Shown here one piece after another: positions 1-8,600 of a stretch of DNA of 16,763 bases (the first letter of the stretch is position 1; the number at the start of each line of letters is the position of its first letter). The stretch is from Archangium sp. (lineage in GTDB: Bacteria > Myxococcota > Myxococcia > Myxococcales > Myxococcaceae): positions 1 to 16,763 of the forward strand of contig JAEUJR010000240.1 of the NCBI GenBank assembly GCA_016793585.1. The letters are read 5' to 3'. A program made the position numbers and the translations under genes. The notes under the pieces were generated by a model. It worked only from the letters and a program-made list of their open reading frames with translations, was not told the origin of the DNA and did not search any database.

Positions 1-1476
1 GTTCACGACCCACAGGAAGTTCCACTTGCCGCCCGAGCCGTACTCGGGAATCAGCCAGAGCTTCTTCGCGAGGTACACGCGCAGGTTCGCCATCACCGTG
101 TGCACCTTCGCCTCGGGCCCGAACTGGAAGAGGATCAGGTCGCCCGGCTTGGCTCCGGTCGCGTCGAGAATGGCCTGCTTGAGCTCGGGCTTCGCGTTCT
201 TGAAGAGCGGCGCCTGGGTCCAGTCTCCGTTCTCGGCGATCTTCGCGCGCGCGAGGCCCTTGGCGCCCATGCCCATGACGTAGGCCTCGGTCTCTTCGAT
301 GTCCTTGCGGGTGAGCTCGTGCGGAGGCGGCGGCACCTTGGCGGTCGGGTTCGGGTTCGCGCGCCGAAACGCCTCTTCCTTCGCCTTCACCACCGACTGA
401 TCGTGTTGGCCGGGCTGCACGGGCGAGACGACGAAGGCCTTGATGAGGCCACCCTTCTGCTGGAGCGTCTCCCACATCGGCGCGACGCCGCCCTCGGCGC
501 CGAACTTCTCGATCACCTTGTTCAGCGTGACGTGCGCCATGCCGAAGCGAAGGTCGGGCTTGTCGTTGCCGTACTTCTCCATCGACTCGTCGAAGTTCAG
601 CCGCGGGAACGGCGTGGGAATGTCGAGGCCGTGCACCTCTTTCCACAGGCGCTTCAGCAGGCCTTCGATGATGCCGAAGATGTCGTCTTGCGCGACGAAG
701 CTCATCTCGACGTCGATCTGCGTGAACTCAGGCTGGCGATCGAGGCGCAGATCTTCGTCGCGGAAGCACTTCACGATCTGGAAGTAGCGCTCGAAGCCCG
801 CCACCATGAAGAGCTGCTTGTAGAGCTGCGGTGACTCGGCGAGCGCGTAGAACTTGCCGGCGTTGAGACGCGACGGAACGAGGAAGTTGCGCGCACCGCC
901 CGGCGTGTAGCGGCCCATGAAGGGCGTCTCGAGCTCGAGGAAGCCGTTGTCGACGAAGTAGCTGCGCGTGGCCGCGTTCATCTTCGCGCGGGTGATGAGC
1001 GCCTTCTGCAGCGGCGGCCGGCGCAGGTCGAGGTACCGGTGCTGCAGGCGCAGCTCGTCGTTCGCGCTGATGTGCTCGCTGATCTCGAACGGCGGCGTCT
1101 CGGACCTGTTGAAGACCTCGATCGCGGTCACGTAGACCTCGATCTCACCCGTCGCGAGGTTCGGGTTCGCCGCCGAGACCTCTTTGTTCTCCTTCTTCGA
1201 GAACTGGGTGCCGCGCGAGTGCACCTTGCCCGAGACGCCAATCACCCACTCGGGCCGCAGCTGCTCGGCGAGATCGTGCGCCTCCTCGGCGATCGACGGC
1301 GCGAACTTGATCTGCGTGAGCCCCTCGCGGTCGCGCAGGTCGATGAAGATGAGATCGCCGTGATCGCGACGGTTGTTCACCCAGCCGAACAGCACGACGT
1401 CTTTGCCGATGTCCGAGGCGCGCAGGGCGCCGCAGGAGTGGGTGCGCTTCACCTTCGAGATGAACTGGGGCGACAT
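1..1476 (-). CDS. aspS: Aspartyl-tRNA synthetase, bacterial type, C-terminus beyond window
   Basis: This cytoplasmic enzyme charges tRNA(Asp) with aspartate using ATP. Reading from the ATG at 1476 towards 1 gives 492 residues with no stop; bacterial AspRS is usually near 590, so about 100 residues, including class II motif 3, lie outside. Visible parts: an N-terminal OB-fold anticodon-binding domain (about 14-120) with GWVNNRRDHG; the class II core with motif 2 FRDEDLRLDRQPEFTQID at 238-255; and a GAD insertion domain (about 290-420). Conserved QLYK (218-221) matches the aspartate-pocket QLFK of the E. coli enzyme. Two oddities: the flipping-loop TPEG is TPGG here (Gly193), and His39 sits where non-discriminating enzymes have His. 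The start is supported by an AGGAAGAG ribosome site (1486-1493) nine bases upstream and by the usual family N-terminus. Family assignment is near certain. Confidence 0.97.
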   Translation of the reverse strand, partial: MSPQFISKVKRTHSCGALRASDIGKDVVLFGWVNNRRDHGDLIFIDLRDREGLTQIKFAPSIAEEAHDLAEQLRPEWVIGVSGKVHSRGTQFSKKENKEVSAANPNLATGEIEVYVTAIEVFNRSETPPFEISEHISANDELRLQHRYLDLRRPPLQKALITRAKMNAATRSYFVDNGFLELETPFMGRYTPGGARNFLVPSRLNAGKFYALAESPQLYKQLFMVAGFERYFQIVKCFRDEDLRLDRQPEFTQIDVEMSFVAQDDIFGIIEGLLKRLWKEVHGLDIPTPFPRLNFDESMEKYGNDKPDLRFGMAHVTLNKVIEKFGAEGGVAPMWETLQQKGGLIKAFVVSPVQPGQHDQSVVKAKEEAFRRANPNPTAKVPPPPHELTRKDIEETEAYVMGMGAKGLARAKIAENGDWTQAPLFKNAKPELKQAILDATGAKPGDLILFQFGPEAKVHTVMANLRVYLAKKLWLIPEYGSGGKWNFLWVVN

Positions 1477-1523
1477 GTCGAGTGGCTCTTCCTGTGATGA
1501 GTGAGCTGCCAGAAACGCGAAGC

Positions 1524-1552
1524 ACCGTAGAGGACGGGAAAGGCCCCATCAA
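1524..1552 (-). promoter_or_regulatory. Predicted sigma70-type promoter of aspS
   Basis: On the minus strand TTGATG (1547-1552) is followed after exactly 17 bases by TACGGT (1524-1529). Both boxes resemble the sigma70 consensus and lie about 48 bases upstream of the aspS start codon, leaving room for a short leader with the AGGAAGAG ribosome site. Prediction from sequence only. Confidence 0.55.
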
Positions 1553-1606
1553 CGACGGCGTGACCGCTCGTTTCCTGCCTTCGCCCACATCGCGATTGAG
1601 CGTCGT

Positions 1607-1658
1607 CAGCCGGCTGGCGTGTACAGCCAGAGAGTGCTGGCGATACGCTGACGCGTCA
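1607..1658. promoter_or_regulatory. Two 10-bp palindromes near the predicted start of the VWA gene transcript
   Basis: CAGCCGGCTG (1607-1616) and TGACGCGTCA (1649-1658) are both perfect palindromes. Their centres are 42 bp apart, about four helical turns. The second overlaps the end of a -10-like TACGCT (1644-1649), a possible promoter for the VWA lipoprotein gene at 1682. I see no good -35 box. The two sequences differ, so they are not obviously one operator, and G+C-rich DNA yields short palindromes by chance. Confidence 0.25.
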
Positions 1659-1681
1659 CCGCAGCCCAGGGAGCCCGCCAC

Positions 1682-3400
1682 ATGACGACCCGCCGCCTGC
1701 CGCTCGTGCTGCTCGCCTTCTCAGCCTGCACCGACACGTACCTGCACGACGAGCGACGAGACCTCGACATTCCCGTCGATCGCTCGGTGTCGATTCGGGC
1801 CGACGTCTGCGCGCCCACGCCGCTCGAGGGCAACCGGCCCATCAAGATCGTCATCGCGATGGACGCCTCGCAGTCGATGGCCATCAGCGACCCCGACAAC
1901 AGCCGGGCCGCGGCGGTGGTCGAGCTGCTGCGCTCGTTGCCGGCCGAGCGCGAGGTCGAGTTCTCGGTGATGGTCTTCGCCGACACGACGACGGCGTGGC
2001 TCACCAAGAGCGGCCTGAACGAGTTCGAGAAGGTCATCGACTACGATCAGGGCGATCTCGACATTCTTCATCAGAAGATCGTGCGGTCGGGCACCAACAC
2101 CACGCAGCGCGGAGCGACCGACTTCGAGAAGCCGATCTCGCAGCTGTACCAGCTGATCAACACCGACATCTTCAAGGGTCGGGGCCGGGCGCCGGCGCGC
2201 TACTCCGTCATCTTCCTCACCGACGGCCACCCCACCGTGAACCAGGACAACGTGCTGCTCTGCGACGGAGATCCCCCCAACTTGTTGAAGCAGCTTCGCC
2301 GCCTTCGGGAGGCCGCCGACGACGTGCAGTTCCACACGGTGCACGTCTTCCGCCCGACGCAGCCCATCGACTCGTCGAAGTGCAACCAGCCTGCGCCGCC
2401 ACCGCCTGCGCAGGCTGACTGCCGCATTCGTGATCTGCCGTCTGACTCGTGCCCGTTGCTGATCATCAACCAGAACATCGAGCGGCTGCAGATCATGGCG
2501 CGCTATGGCGGAGGCACGTTCCGCGACTTCCGCAACGACGAGCCGATCAACTTCCTCAACTACGATCTCGGCCGCGTGCGCCGCGGGTATTCGCTCACGA
2601 CCGTCGTGGCCTCGAACCTCTCGTCTCCGGCCGGCAGCCCAGAAGATCGCGCCGACTCCGACAGCGACGGCCTGCTCGACGCCGACGAGCTTCGGGAGCG
2701 CACCAGCCCCTGGGTCGTCGACAGCGACGGTGACGGCTTCTCTGACGGCGTCGAGGTCGAGATGCGCGCCCACGGCGCTCCCGTTCGGCCCACGGTCGCC
2801 GACACCGGTTGCCCGCCCGAAGCCCTGCACGCCGACGCCGACTGTGATGGCCTGCTCGACTGCGATGAGCAGCTGCTCGGCACCAATGCGCGCGCCTTCG
2901 ACACCGATCGCGACGGCATCGCCGACCCCATCGAGCACCAGCTCGGCACCAACCCCGCGTCGAACGACCTCGACTTCGACCCCGACAACGACGGCGTGAC
3001 GCATCTGCTCGAGCTGCAGCGCCACACCGACCCGGCCGTCAGTGACAGCGCGCTGTCGACCCGCGGCGCCTACCGCACCGAGTTCACCGCGCTCGGCATG
3101 AACGAGCAGGGCCAGCAGTGCTGGGCCGTGCGCATCGACAACGTGCTGCTCGCCAACACGCTGGCGAACCCCGACCCGATGGCGCCGGCGGCCCAGCGCC
3201 TGCCCGGCCTCAACGACCTGCTCCTCACGGCCTCGTTCCGCGCCGATGACTCGCCGGGCTCGCAGCCGCTGGTCGCCCACTTCCGCAGCCGTGACCTGCG
3301 CTTCCCCGTCGGTGGAATCCGCTCGCCGCCCGACGGCATCGTGCGGGTGACGGCCTCGCAGCTCGCGACGACCTGCACCGCCGCCCTGCCCCCGCCGTGA
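1682..3400 (+). CDS. VWA-domain lipoprotein with thrombospondin-3-like calcium repeats
   Basis: A 572-residue predicted exported protein of unknown role. A short hydrophobic signal ends in FSAC (Cys16), a loose lipobox, so lipid anchoring is likely but not sure. Residues about 54-305 form a von Willebrand factor A domain with a complete metal-ion-dependent adhesion site: Asp61-x-Ser63-x-Ser65, Thr146 and Asp181 in LTDG. Residues about 322-446 carry five acidic loops of the D-x-D-x-D-G type (starting near 325, 347, 385, 407 and 433), typical of thrombospondin type 3 or OmpA-linker calcium repeats; the fifth has His441 where Asp is usual. Residues 450-572 are unassigned. About ten cysteines besides Cys16 suggest extracytoplasmic disulfides. 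The start is supported by AGGGAG at 1668-1673. An intact adhesion site suggests metal-dependent binding of a protein partner; the partner is unknown. Confidence 0.88.
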   Translation: MTTRRLPLVLLAFSACTDTYLHDERRDLDIPVDRSVSIRADVCAPTPLEGNRPIKIVIAMDASQSMAISDPDNSRAAAVVELLRSLPAEREVEFSVMVFADTTTAWLTKSGLNEFEKVIDYDQGDLDILHQKIVRSGTNTTQRGATDFEKPISQLYQLINTDIFKGRGRAPARYSVIFLTDGHPTVNQDNVLLCDGDPPNLLKQLRRLREAADDVQFHTVHVFRPTQPIDSSKCNQPAPPPPAQADCRIRDLPSDSCPLLIINQNIERLQIMARYGGGTFRDFRNDEPINFLNYDLGRVRRGYSLTTVVASNLSSPAGSPEDRADSDSDGLLDADELRERTSPWVVDSDGDGFSDGVEVEMRAHGAPVRPTVADTGCPPEALHADADCDGLLDCDEQLLGTNARAFDTDRDGIADPIEHQLGTNPASNDLDFDPDNDGVTHLLELQRHTDPAVSDSALSTRGAYRTEFTALGMNEQGQQCWAVRIDNVLLANTLANPDPMAPAAQRLPGLNDLLLTASFRADDSPGSQPLVAHFRSRDLRFPVGGIRSPPDGIVRVTASQLATTCTAALPPP

Positions 3401-3437
3401 AGCACTGATCGCAGACCGCAGGGCGGCACCTCCGTAC

Positions 3438-3451
3438 TAGGCTGCGCGCCC
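3438..3451 (+). promoter_or_regulatory. Possible leaderless promoter (-10 TAGGCT) for the metallopeptidase gene
   Basis: TAGGCT (3438-3443) is followed by eight bases and then the ATG at 3452. A -10 box at this distance would start the transcript at or next to the A of the start codon, giving a leaderless mRNA. No Shine-Dalgarno-like sequence precedes this ATG, unlike 1682, 5635, 12464 and 15801. The -35 position shows no clear match. Confidence 0.35.
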
Positions 3452-4744
3452 ATGCGTGTGCTTCTGCTCGCCCTCTGCTCCGTGGCCGTCTCGTGCGGCC
3501 CCACGCCGCCGCTGCCCGTGCGCGTGATGGCCATCGTCCCCGTCGAGACCGGCAGCTACGAGACCCGCGAGGTCTCGATTCAAACCCTGAGCAACCTCGC
3601 CACCCTCAAGGGCAGCGTCGCCGAGCTCGTCGGCGCGAACCGGCTCACCGTCGACCCGAACGATCCGCTCCAGCGCGGCGGCATCGAGAACCTCACCGAC
3701 GAGCAGCGCTACGAAGTCATCGTGAAGGACAAGGGCACCGACGTTCGCGGCAACTACCTCGAGCGCTCCGGCGTCTACTGGCCCGCCGACTTCCACACGT
3801 GGAACATGGTCACCACGTACTGGAACTTCGAGAACGCCTACCTCTACTTCCAGGATCTGCTCGCCTCCCAGCAGCCCACCAAGACGCCCGACGAGCTCAA
3901 CAAGATGAAGGTGATGTACTGGCCCGAGCTGCGCATCAACTCCGAGACGCCGATCACCGACAACGCGCTGTACCTCTCGTTCGTCAAAGCCTTCGCCATC
4001 GCGCCCTTCTCGAAAGAGAACAAGGTGCCCATGGCGATGAACCTCGGCATCGTCGGCCACGAGGTCGCCCACAAGGTCTGGGGCAAGCGCGTGTACAACG
4101 ACGAGGGCGTGCCAGCGCCGCTGCGCACCTGGAGCGGTGAAGCCTTCAACCTGCTCAAGTCGCTCGACGAAGGCCTCGCCGACTTCCACGGGTTCGGCGT
4201 CAGCTGCCGCGCGCTCTCGGGTTGCCGCCCCGACATTCTCGCGCCGTCGATCGCCGACCAGGACTACGCCCACCAACGCGACGTGAGCCGCCCCGACGCC
4301 TGCATGGACGAGGGCCTGCGCTCGGCTCTCAAGTCGTTCAGCCAGGATCAGTGGGTGCGCGGCCGCGAGCTGTACCTCTATGGCAACCTGTGGGCCGTCA
4401 CGCTGTACCAGGCGGGCTCGAAGACGGGCGGGCTGCAGAAGGTGAAGTCGCTGCAGGTCGCGCTGCTGGCCGCCTACGACGACGACAAGGCCGGCACGCC
4501 GGGCCTGAACCAGATCATCAACCGCAACGTGAACAACCCGATGGCCTTCACCCCCGAGGTCGTCGCCGAGGCGATCGCCAGCCACATTCCCGACATTCCG
4601 CTGCGCACCGCCTTCTGCGGTGAGGCCATCGCCCGGCTGCAGCTGCAGTGCGCCCGCCCCGACTGCGCCGACAAGATGCCCAGCTGCCCGGGCACCACCC
4701 GCCGCGCGACCACCCCCTGCGCCGTGCTGCCTCCGCTGCCGTGA
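3452..4744 (+). CDS. Putative zinc-metallopeptidase lipoprotein (HEVAH motif)
   Basis: A 430-residue predicted exported protein. The signal ends in VAVSC (Cys15), a plausible lipobox, followed by a Pro-rich stretch. The key motif is GHEVAHKVW, with zinc ligands His203 and His207 and catalytic Glu204. Downstream, DEGLADF supplies Glu240 as probable third ligand and Asp244 as its partner, matching the E-x-x-x-D arrangement of gluzincins such as thermolysin (M4). The spacing from HExxH to this Glu (33 residues) is longer than in classic M4 or M1 enzymes, so the family is unassigned. A C-terminal region (about 389-423) holds five cysteines. Substrate unknown; a role in trimming or maturing neighbouring surface proteins is only a guess. 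The stop overlaps the next start by one base (TGATG), suggesting coupled translation. The ATG at 3452 gives a complete signal peptide. Confidence 0.82.
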   Translation: MRVLLLALCSVAVSCGPTPPLPVRVMAIVPVETGSYETREVSIQTLSNLATLKGSVAELVGANRLTVDPNDPLQRGGIENLTDEQRYEVIVKDKGTDVRGNYLERSGVYWPADFHTWNMVTTYWNFENAYLYFQDLLASQQPTKTPDELNKMKVMYWPELRINSETPITDNALYLSFVKAFAIAPFSKENKVPMAMNLGIVGHEVAHKVWGKRVYNDEGVPAPLRTWSGEAFNLLKSLDEGLADFHGFGVSCRALSGCRPDILAPSIADQDYAHQRDVSRPDACMDEGLRSALKSFSQDQWVRGRELYLYGNLWAVTLYQAGSKTGGLQKVKSLQVALLAAYDDDKAGTPGLNQIINRNVNNPMAFTPEVVAEAIASHIPDIPLRTAFCGEAIARLQLQCARPDCADKMPSCPGTTRRATTPCAVLPPLP

Positions 4745-5469
4745 TGACCGCGCCCATGCAACGACTCACGCTCGCCCTGCTGTTGCTCGCCCTGCCCGCC
4801 CTCGCGCAGAAGGACGACGCGCCGATTCCCTACGACGACGAGGGCGCCACCGAAGAGCCGGTGAAGCCGAAGAAGAGCCGCAAGAGCGAGCGCCTTCGTG
4901 AAGAAGACGAAGACGCCGCCGAGCGTGACGAGCGCCTCGCCTCGACCGACGACCCGAACTACGGCATCGGCGGAGAGCTCAACGCCGGCCTCATGCTGCT
5001 CGACGCCAGCCGCGGCGGAGTCGACCCGCGCTTCTCGTTCGGCGTGCGCTTCACCTGGGAGTTCGGCCGCCTGTTCTCTGATGAGTACCTGCGCGAGATG
5101 TTCTTCGCCGACGTCCAGTGGCGCTTCGCCGTCACCACCGACGGCACGGCGCAGGTCGCCAGCTGGGCCAGCCAGCACGACTTCAGCCTCGCGCCCGCGA
5201 TCGTCTGGGCCTTCTCGAAGACCCTCGGCGCCTACGCCCAGCTCGGCATCGGCGTGAACGCCGCCTTCACCGGCATTCGCATCGACACCACCGAGGTGCA
5301 GCTGCAGGGCGCCCGCTTTCTCTTCCAGTACGGCATTGGTCTGCGCGGCCGCCCCGCCGTTACCGAAGACGAGACCATTCGCATCACGTGGCGCGTCGAG
5401 ATCACCCGGTACCTTCGCGGGTACATGCACGACACCTACTTCGGCGCCGGCATCGGCCTGCTCTTCTAA
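4744..5469 (+). CDS. Signal-peptide protein, probable small outer-membrane beta-barrel
   Basis: A 241-residue protein with no recognised family name. From the in-frame ATG at 4756 the sequence MQRLTLALLLLALPALA is a clean Sec signal, probably cut before QKDD. ATG 4744 was chosen because it overlaps the preceding stop as TGATG; 4756 is a good alternative and gives the same mature protein. Mature residues about 22-70 are highly charged and low in complexity, rich in Glu, Asp, Lys and Arg, and likely disordered. The rest alternates polar and hydrophobic residues with many Gly and aromatic positions and ends in GAGIGLLF; a terminal Phe is the usual C-terminal mark of outer-membrane beta-barrels inserted by the Bam machinery. 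The size would fit an eight- to ten-strand barrel. Neither possible start has a good ribosome site, consistent with coupling to the upstream gene. Confidence 0.72.
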   Translation: MTAPMQRLTLALLLLALPALAQKDDAPIPYDDEGATEEPVKPKKSRKSERLREEDEDAAERDERLASTDDPNYGIGGELNAGLMLLDASRGGVDPRFSFGVRFTWEFGRLFSDEYLREMFFADVQWRFAVTTDGTAQVASWASQHDFSLAPAIVWAFSKTLGAYAQLGIGVNAAFTGIRIDTTEVQLQGARFLFQYGIGLRGRPAVTEDETIRITWRVEITRYLRGYMHDTYFGAGIGLLF

Positions 5470-5516
5470 CCCCTACATCCACTGACACTGACCGTGAATG
5501 AGGGCAGTAATCTGGG

Positions 5517-5546
5517 TTGACGGGTGAGGGGCCCCATCGCTAGACG
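5517..5546 (+). promoter_or_regulatory. Predicted promoter of the surface-lipoprotein operon
   Basis: TTGACG (5517-5522) followed after 18 bases by TAGACG (5541-5546). The -35 box is good and the -10 box weak. It lies in the only sizeable gap (165 bp) before the four closely spaced genes from 5635. A start near 5553 would give a leader of about 80 bases containing the palindrome and hairpin described separately. Confidence 0.4.
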
Positions 5547-5562
5547 CAAGGGCCGACAGAAC

Positions 5563-5609
5563 CGAATTCTCAATTCGTCACGAGGGGTTGCCGTTCTCAC
5601 AGGCCCCTC
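5563..5609 (+). promoter_or_regulatory. Leader palindrome and hairpin upstream of the lipoprotein operon
   Basis: CGAATT-CTC-AATTCG (5563-5577) is a perfect 6-bp inverted repeat and locally A+T-rich. It is followed by GAGGGG (5582-5587), which can pair with CCCCTC (5604-5609) as a 6-bp stem extended by two G-U pairs, ending 15 bases before the GAGG ribosome site at 5625-5628. There is no T-run, so it is not an intrinsic terminator. The palindrome could be a protein-binding site, or both elements could act in the mRNA leader. Confidence 0.35.
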
Positions 5610-5634
5610 TTCAACTGCTCAAACGAGGCGCGAC

Positions 5635-8600
5635 ATGAAGCTCCGTCTTGGGGTCGTCCTGGCCCTGGTCGTTTCCGTGGCGTGCAGCACGCCCGAGAAG
5701 CCCAAGCCCCCGCCGGAGCCGCCGGCCATCACGTCTTTCACCGTCGACAAGCAGGCGATTCGCCGCGGCGAGATGGTGACGTTCAACTTCACCGTGCAGC
5801 GCGCGACGAGCGTCGAGCTGGTCGATCAGAGCGGCGCCACGGTGATGATGAACTTCGACGAGCTCGCGCAGACGGGCAGCGCAAAGGCGAGCCCCGAGCG
5901 CACCTCGTTCTATGTGCTGCGGGCGCAGGGTGAAGGTGGCCGCGACTCGGCCTTCGTCCAGGTCGCCGTCGACGAGGGCCTGCAGTCGGTCTTCCTCGTG
6001 GTGGTGCCGCAGCAGATTCGGCCTGGCCAGCGCGTCGATCTGATCTGGTCGGCTGCGGGAGGTCGCAACGTTCGCCTCACCGCGGGGGCTCAGATGCTCT
6101 CGACGATGGAGAGCGGCGCCGTCACCGATTCGCCGATGAAGACCACGACGTACACCCTGACGGGCGAGCGCACCGATGGCTCGCAGTCGACGCAGAGCGC
6201 CACCGTCACCGTGGTGCCCGTCGTCGAGTCGTTCACCGCCACGCCGCCTGCAGCCAAACCCGGCGACAAGATCACCCTCACCTGGAAGACGGCAGGCGCC
6301 GAACAGGTCGTCGTCGAGGAGGCGACGTTCGGTCAGCTCGTCTCGACCAGCACCGACGTCGCGATGGGCACCGCCGACTTCATCGTGCCGAGCTTCTTTG
6401 CCGATGCCGGAGTCGTCGACGCTGGAGTGGTCGACGCCGACGCAGGCACTTCCGATGGTGGCGTGACCGACGCTGGCAGCGCGCTCCCGACCGTTCCCAT
6501 CGTGCGTGATGGCTTCCCGCTGCGCTTCACGGTCACCGCGAAGACCATCACCCCCGCGCAGCAGGTTCAGCGTTCGGTCGACGCGCGCGTGGGTCAGGGC
6601 CCGCTGATCGACGTGTTCGAGGCGCCGGCGTTCGGCACCCGCGGCCGACCGCTCCGCCTCTCGTGGCGCACCACCGGCGCCGCCCGTGTTCAGCTGCTCG
6701 CCAACGGCCTGCCCGTCTACAGCCCGCTCGCCGGCGTCAACACCACCGGCAGCTTCCAGCTCGGTACCTTCTCGGCCGAGACGACGTTCACCCTGGCCGC
6801 GTTCGACTTCAACGGGCTACAGGTCTCGTCGACCAAGACCGTCAAGGTCGTGCCGCCGCCACGCATCGTGAGCTTCATGGCGCCGATGGCGACGGCCACC
6901 GCGTCGATGCGCATCACCGTCACCTGGACGACGGCCGACGCCGCCTTCGTGCTGCTGCGGCTCAAGAACGGCCCCGCGTTCTTCCGCGAAGACGGCGTGA
7001 ACAGCGTCGCCAACGGCACCACCCAGTTCACCGTGCCCATCAAGAGCACCTACGTGTTCGAGGCGTGGAACGCGGCCGGCGACTTCGTCAGCGAGGAGCG
7101 CACCATCGACGTCGGCGCGCCCGTCGCCTTCACCGTCAGTCCCGAGCTGCTCGCTCGAGGTGAGCTCACCACCATGACGTGGGACGTCGGCGTGATTCAG
7201 CCCACCGACATGCCAGGCCTCATCAACCCGCCGCCTGCGGTCGCGATGAACCCGAACGCCTTCGACGATCTGACGATGGCGCCCACCGCGCGGCAGCTCT
7301 TCTTCACCAACCGCGACGACGGCACGGCCACCATCACCCTGCCCAATGGCTTCGTGTTCCCCTTCGTCACCCGCCAGGCCAAGCAGCTCACGGTCTCGAC
7401 CAACGGCTTCGTCGCCCTCGGCGGTCGCGCTGACGCGCTGCCCACCAACGCCGACCTGAGCGACGTCGGCTACGCGGGCCCGCCGCTGCTCGCGCCCTTC
7501 TGGGACGATCTCGAGCTTGGCGTCGATGGCAAGGTGCTGTGGAACGTCGACGAGGTCACCTCGCCGCGCCGCCTGACCATCTCGTGGCACAAGCTGAAGC
7601 GCGTGGGCGTGCCCGGCAGCGAGCTCACCTTCCAGGTGCAGCTGTTCGAGACCGGCAAGTTCATCTTCACGTGGAAGACGCTCGACGGCGCGGGCGCCGA
7701 CGGCACCGACGCCACCATCGGCGCAGTCGACGCCGTCGATGCCTACCAGGGCCTCGTCTCGTACAACTCCAGCACCTCGGCCGAGCTCGCCGTCGACACC
7801 GAGCGCGTGTGGTTCTCGGGCAACCTCGAGAGCGCCGGCCAGCGCCAGCTGCGCGTGCGCGGCCCGTCGGTGCTCGGCTTCGTGGTCGAGACGCCGACCG
7901 AGCGTATTCCCGTCTACGGCAAGGCCCGCGCGTTCGGCCCCAACGATCTGATCATCAGCGAGGCGATGCCGGCTCCGCTCGCGAGCATCGCGCAGGGCCA
8001 GTGGGTCGAGCTCAACAACCCGGGCCCCGACGACCAGGACATCGCCGGCCTTCGCCTCGAGTCGACCTCGGGCGCCATGAACCCGTTCGTGCTGCCGGCC
8101 GACACGGTCGTCTCGTCGAACGGCTTCTTCGTGCTCGGGCAGTCGAGCGACTCGACGCTCAACGGTGACGCTGGCGTTCGCCTCGAGTGGACGAGCGGCA
8201 GCGTGCCTCTCGCCACGCCAGACGCGGTGCGGCTCGTGCTGCCGACGCCGCTCGCCGACGGCGGCACGCTCGTGATCTCCCGCCTCGCCTGGGGTGGCAC
8301 CAACTCGAAGCTTCCTGACGGCGGCATCGCGCCCGATGGCGGCGTCGAGCCCGGGGCCAGCGTGCAGACGCCCGAGAAGGTGCTCGTTCGCTCGGGTCAG
8401 GTCTTCTCGTGCGTTCGCACCAAGACGTTCGGCCCCCTCGCGCAGATCGGTACGCCCGGCGCGCCAAACGAAGAGTGCTTCGAGTACGTGCTCACCGAGA
8501 TTCCCCTAGCCTTCGAGGACATCTCGACCCTCTCCCCCCCCCTGATGCTGAGTCCCTACGGCACTTGGACCAATGGTGACGACGAGGGAATCGGCTCTGT

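Noticed and set aside
100..834. Plus-strand open frame of 244 codons within the aspS region
   Set aside because: Antisense shadow of aspS, whose frame is unambiguous through motif 2 and the GAD domain.
1721..3280. Minus-strand open frame of 519 codons opposite the VWA gene
   Set aside because: The plus-strand frame has a full VWA domain and calcium repeats. The antisense product is low in complexity.
5526..5609. GAGGGGCC/GGCCCCTC inverted repeat as an intrinsic terminator after the barrel gene
   Set aside because: The loop is 68 bases and no T-run follows, so it does not fit an intrinsic terminator.
5524..5634. Upstream extension of paralog 1 to position 5524
   Set aside because: The extra 37 residues are Arg-rich and would bury the signal peptide. 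The ATG at 5635 has a ribosome site and a proper lipoprotein start.
6403..6477. DAG linker as a phase-variable simple repeat
   Set aside because: The units are imperfect at DNA level and multiples of three, so slippage would not switch the gene on or off.
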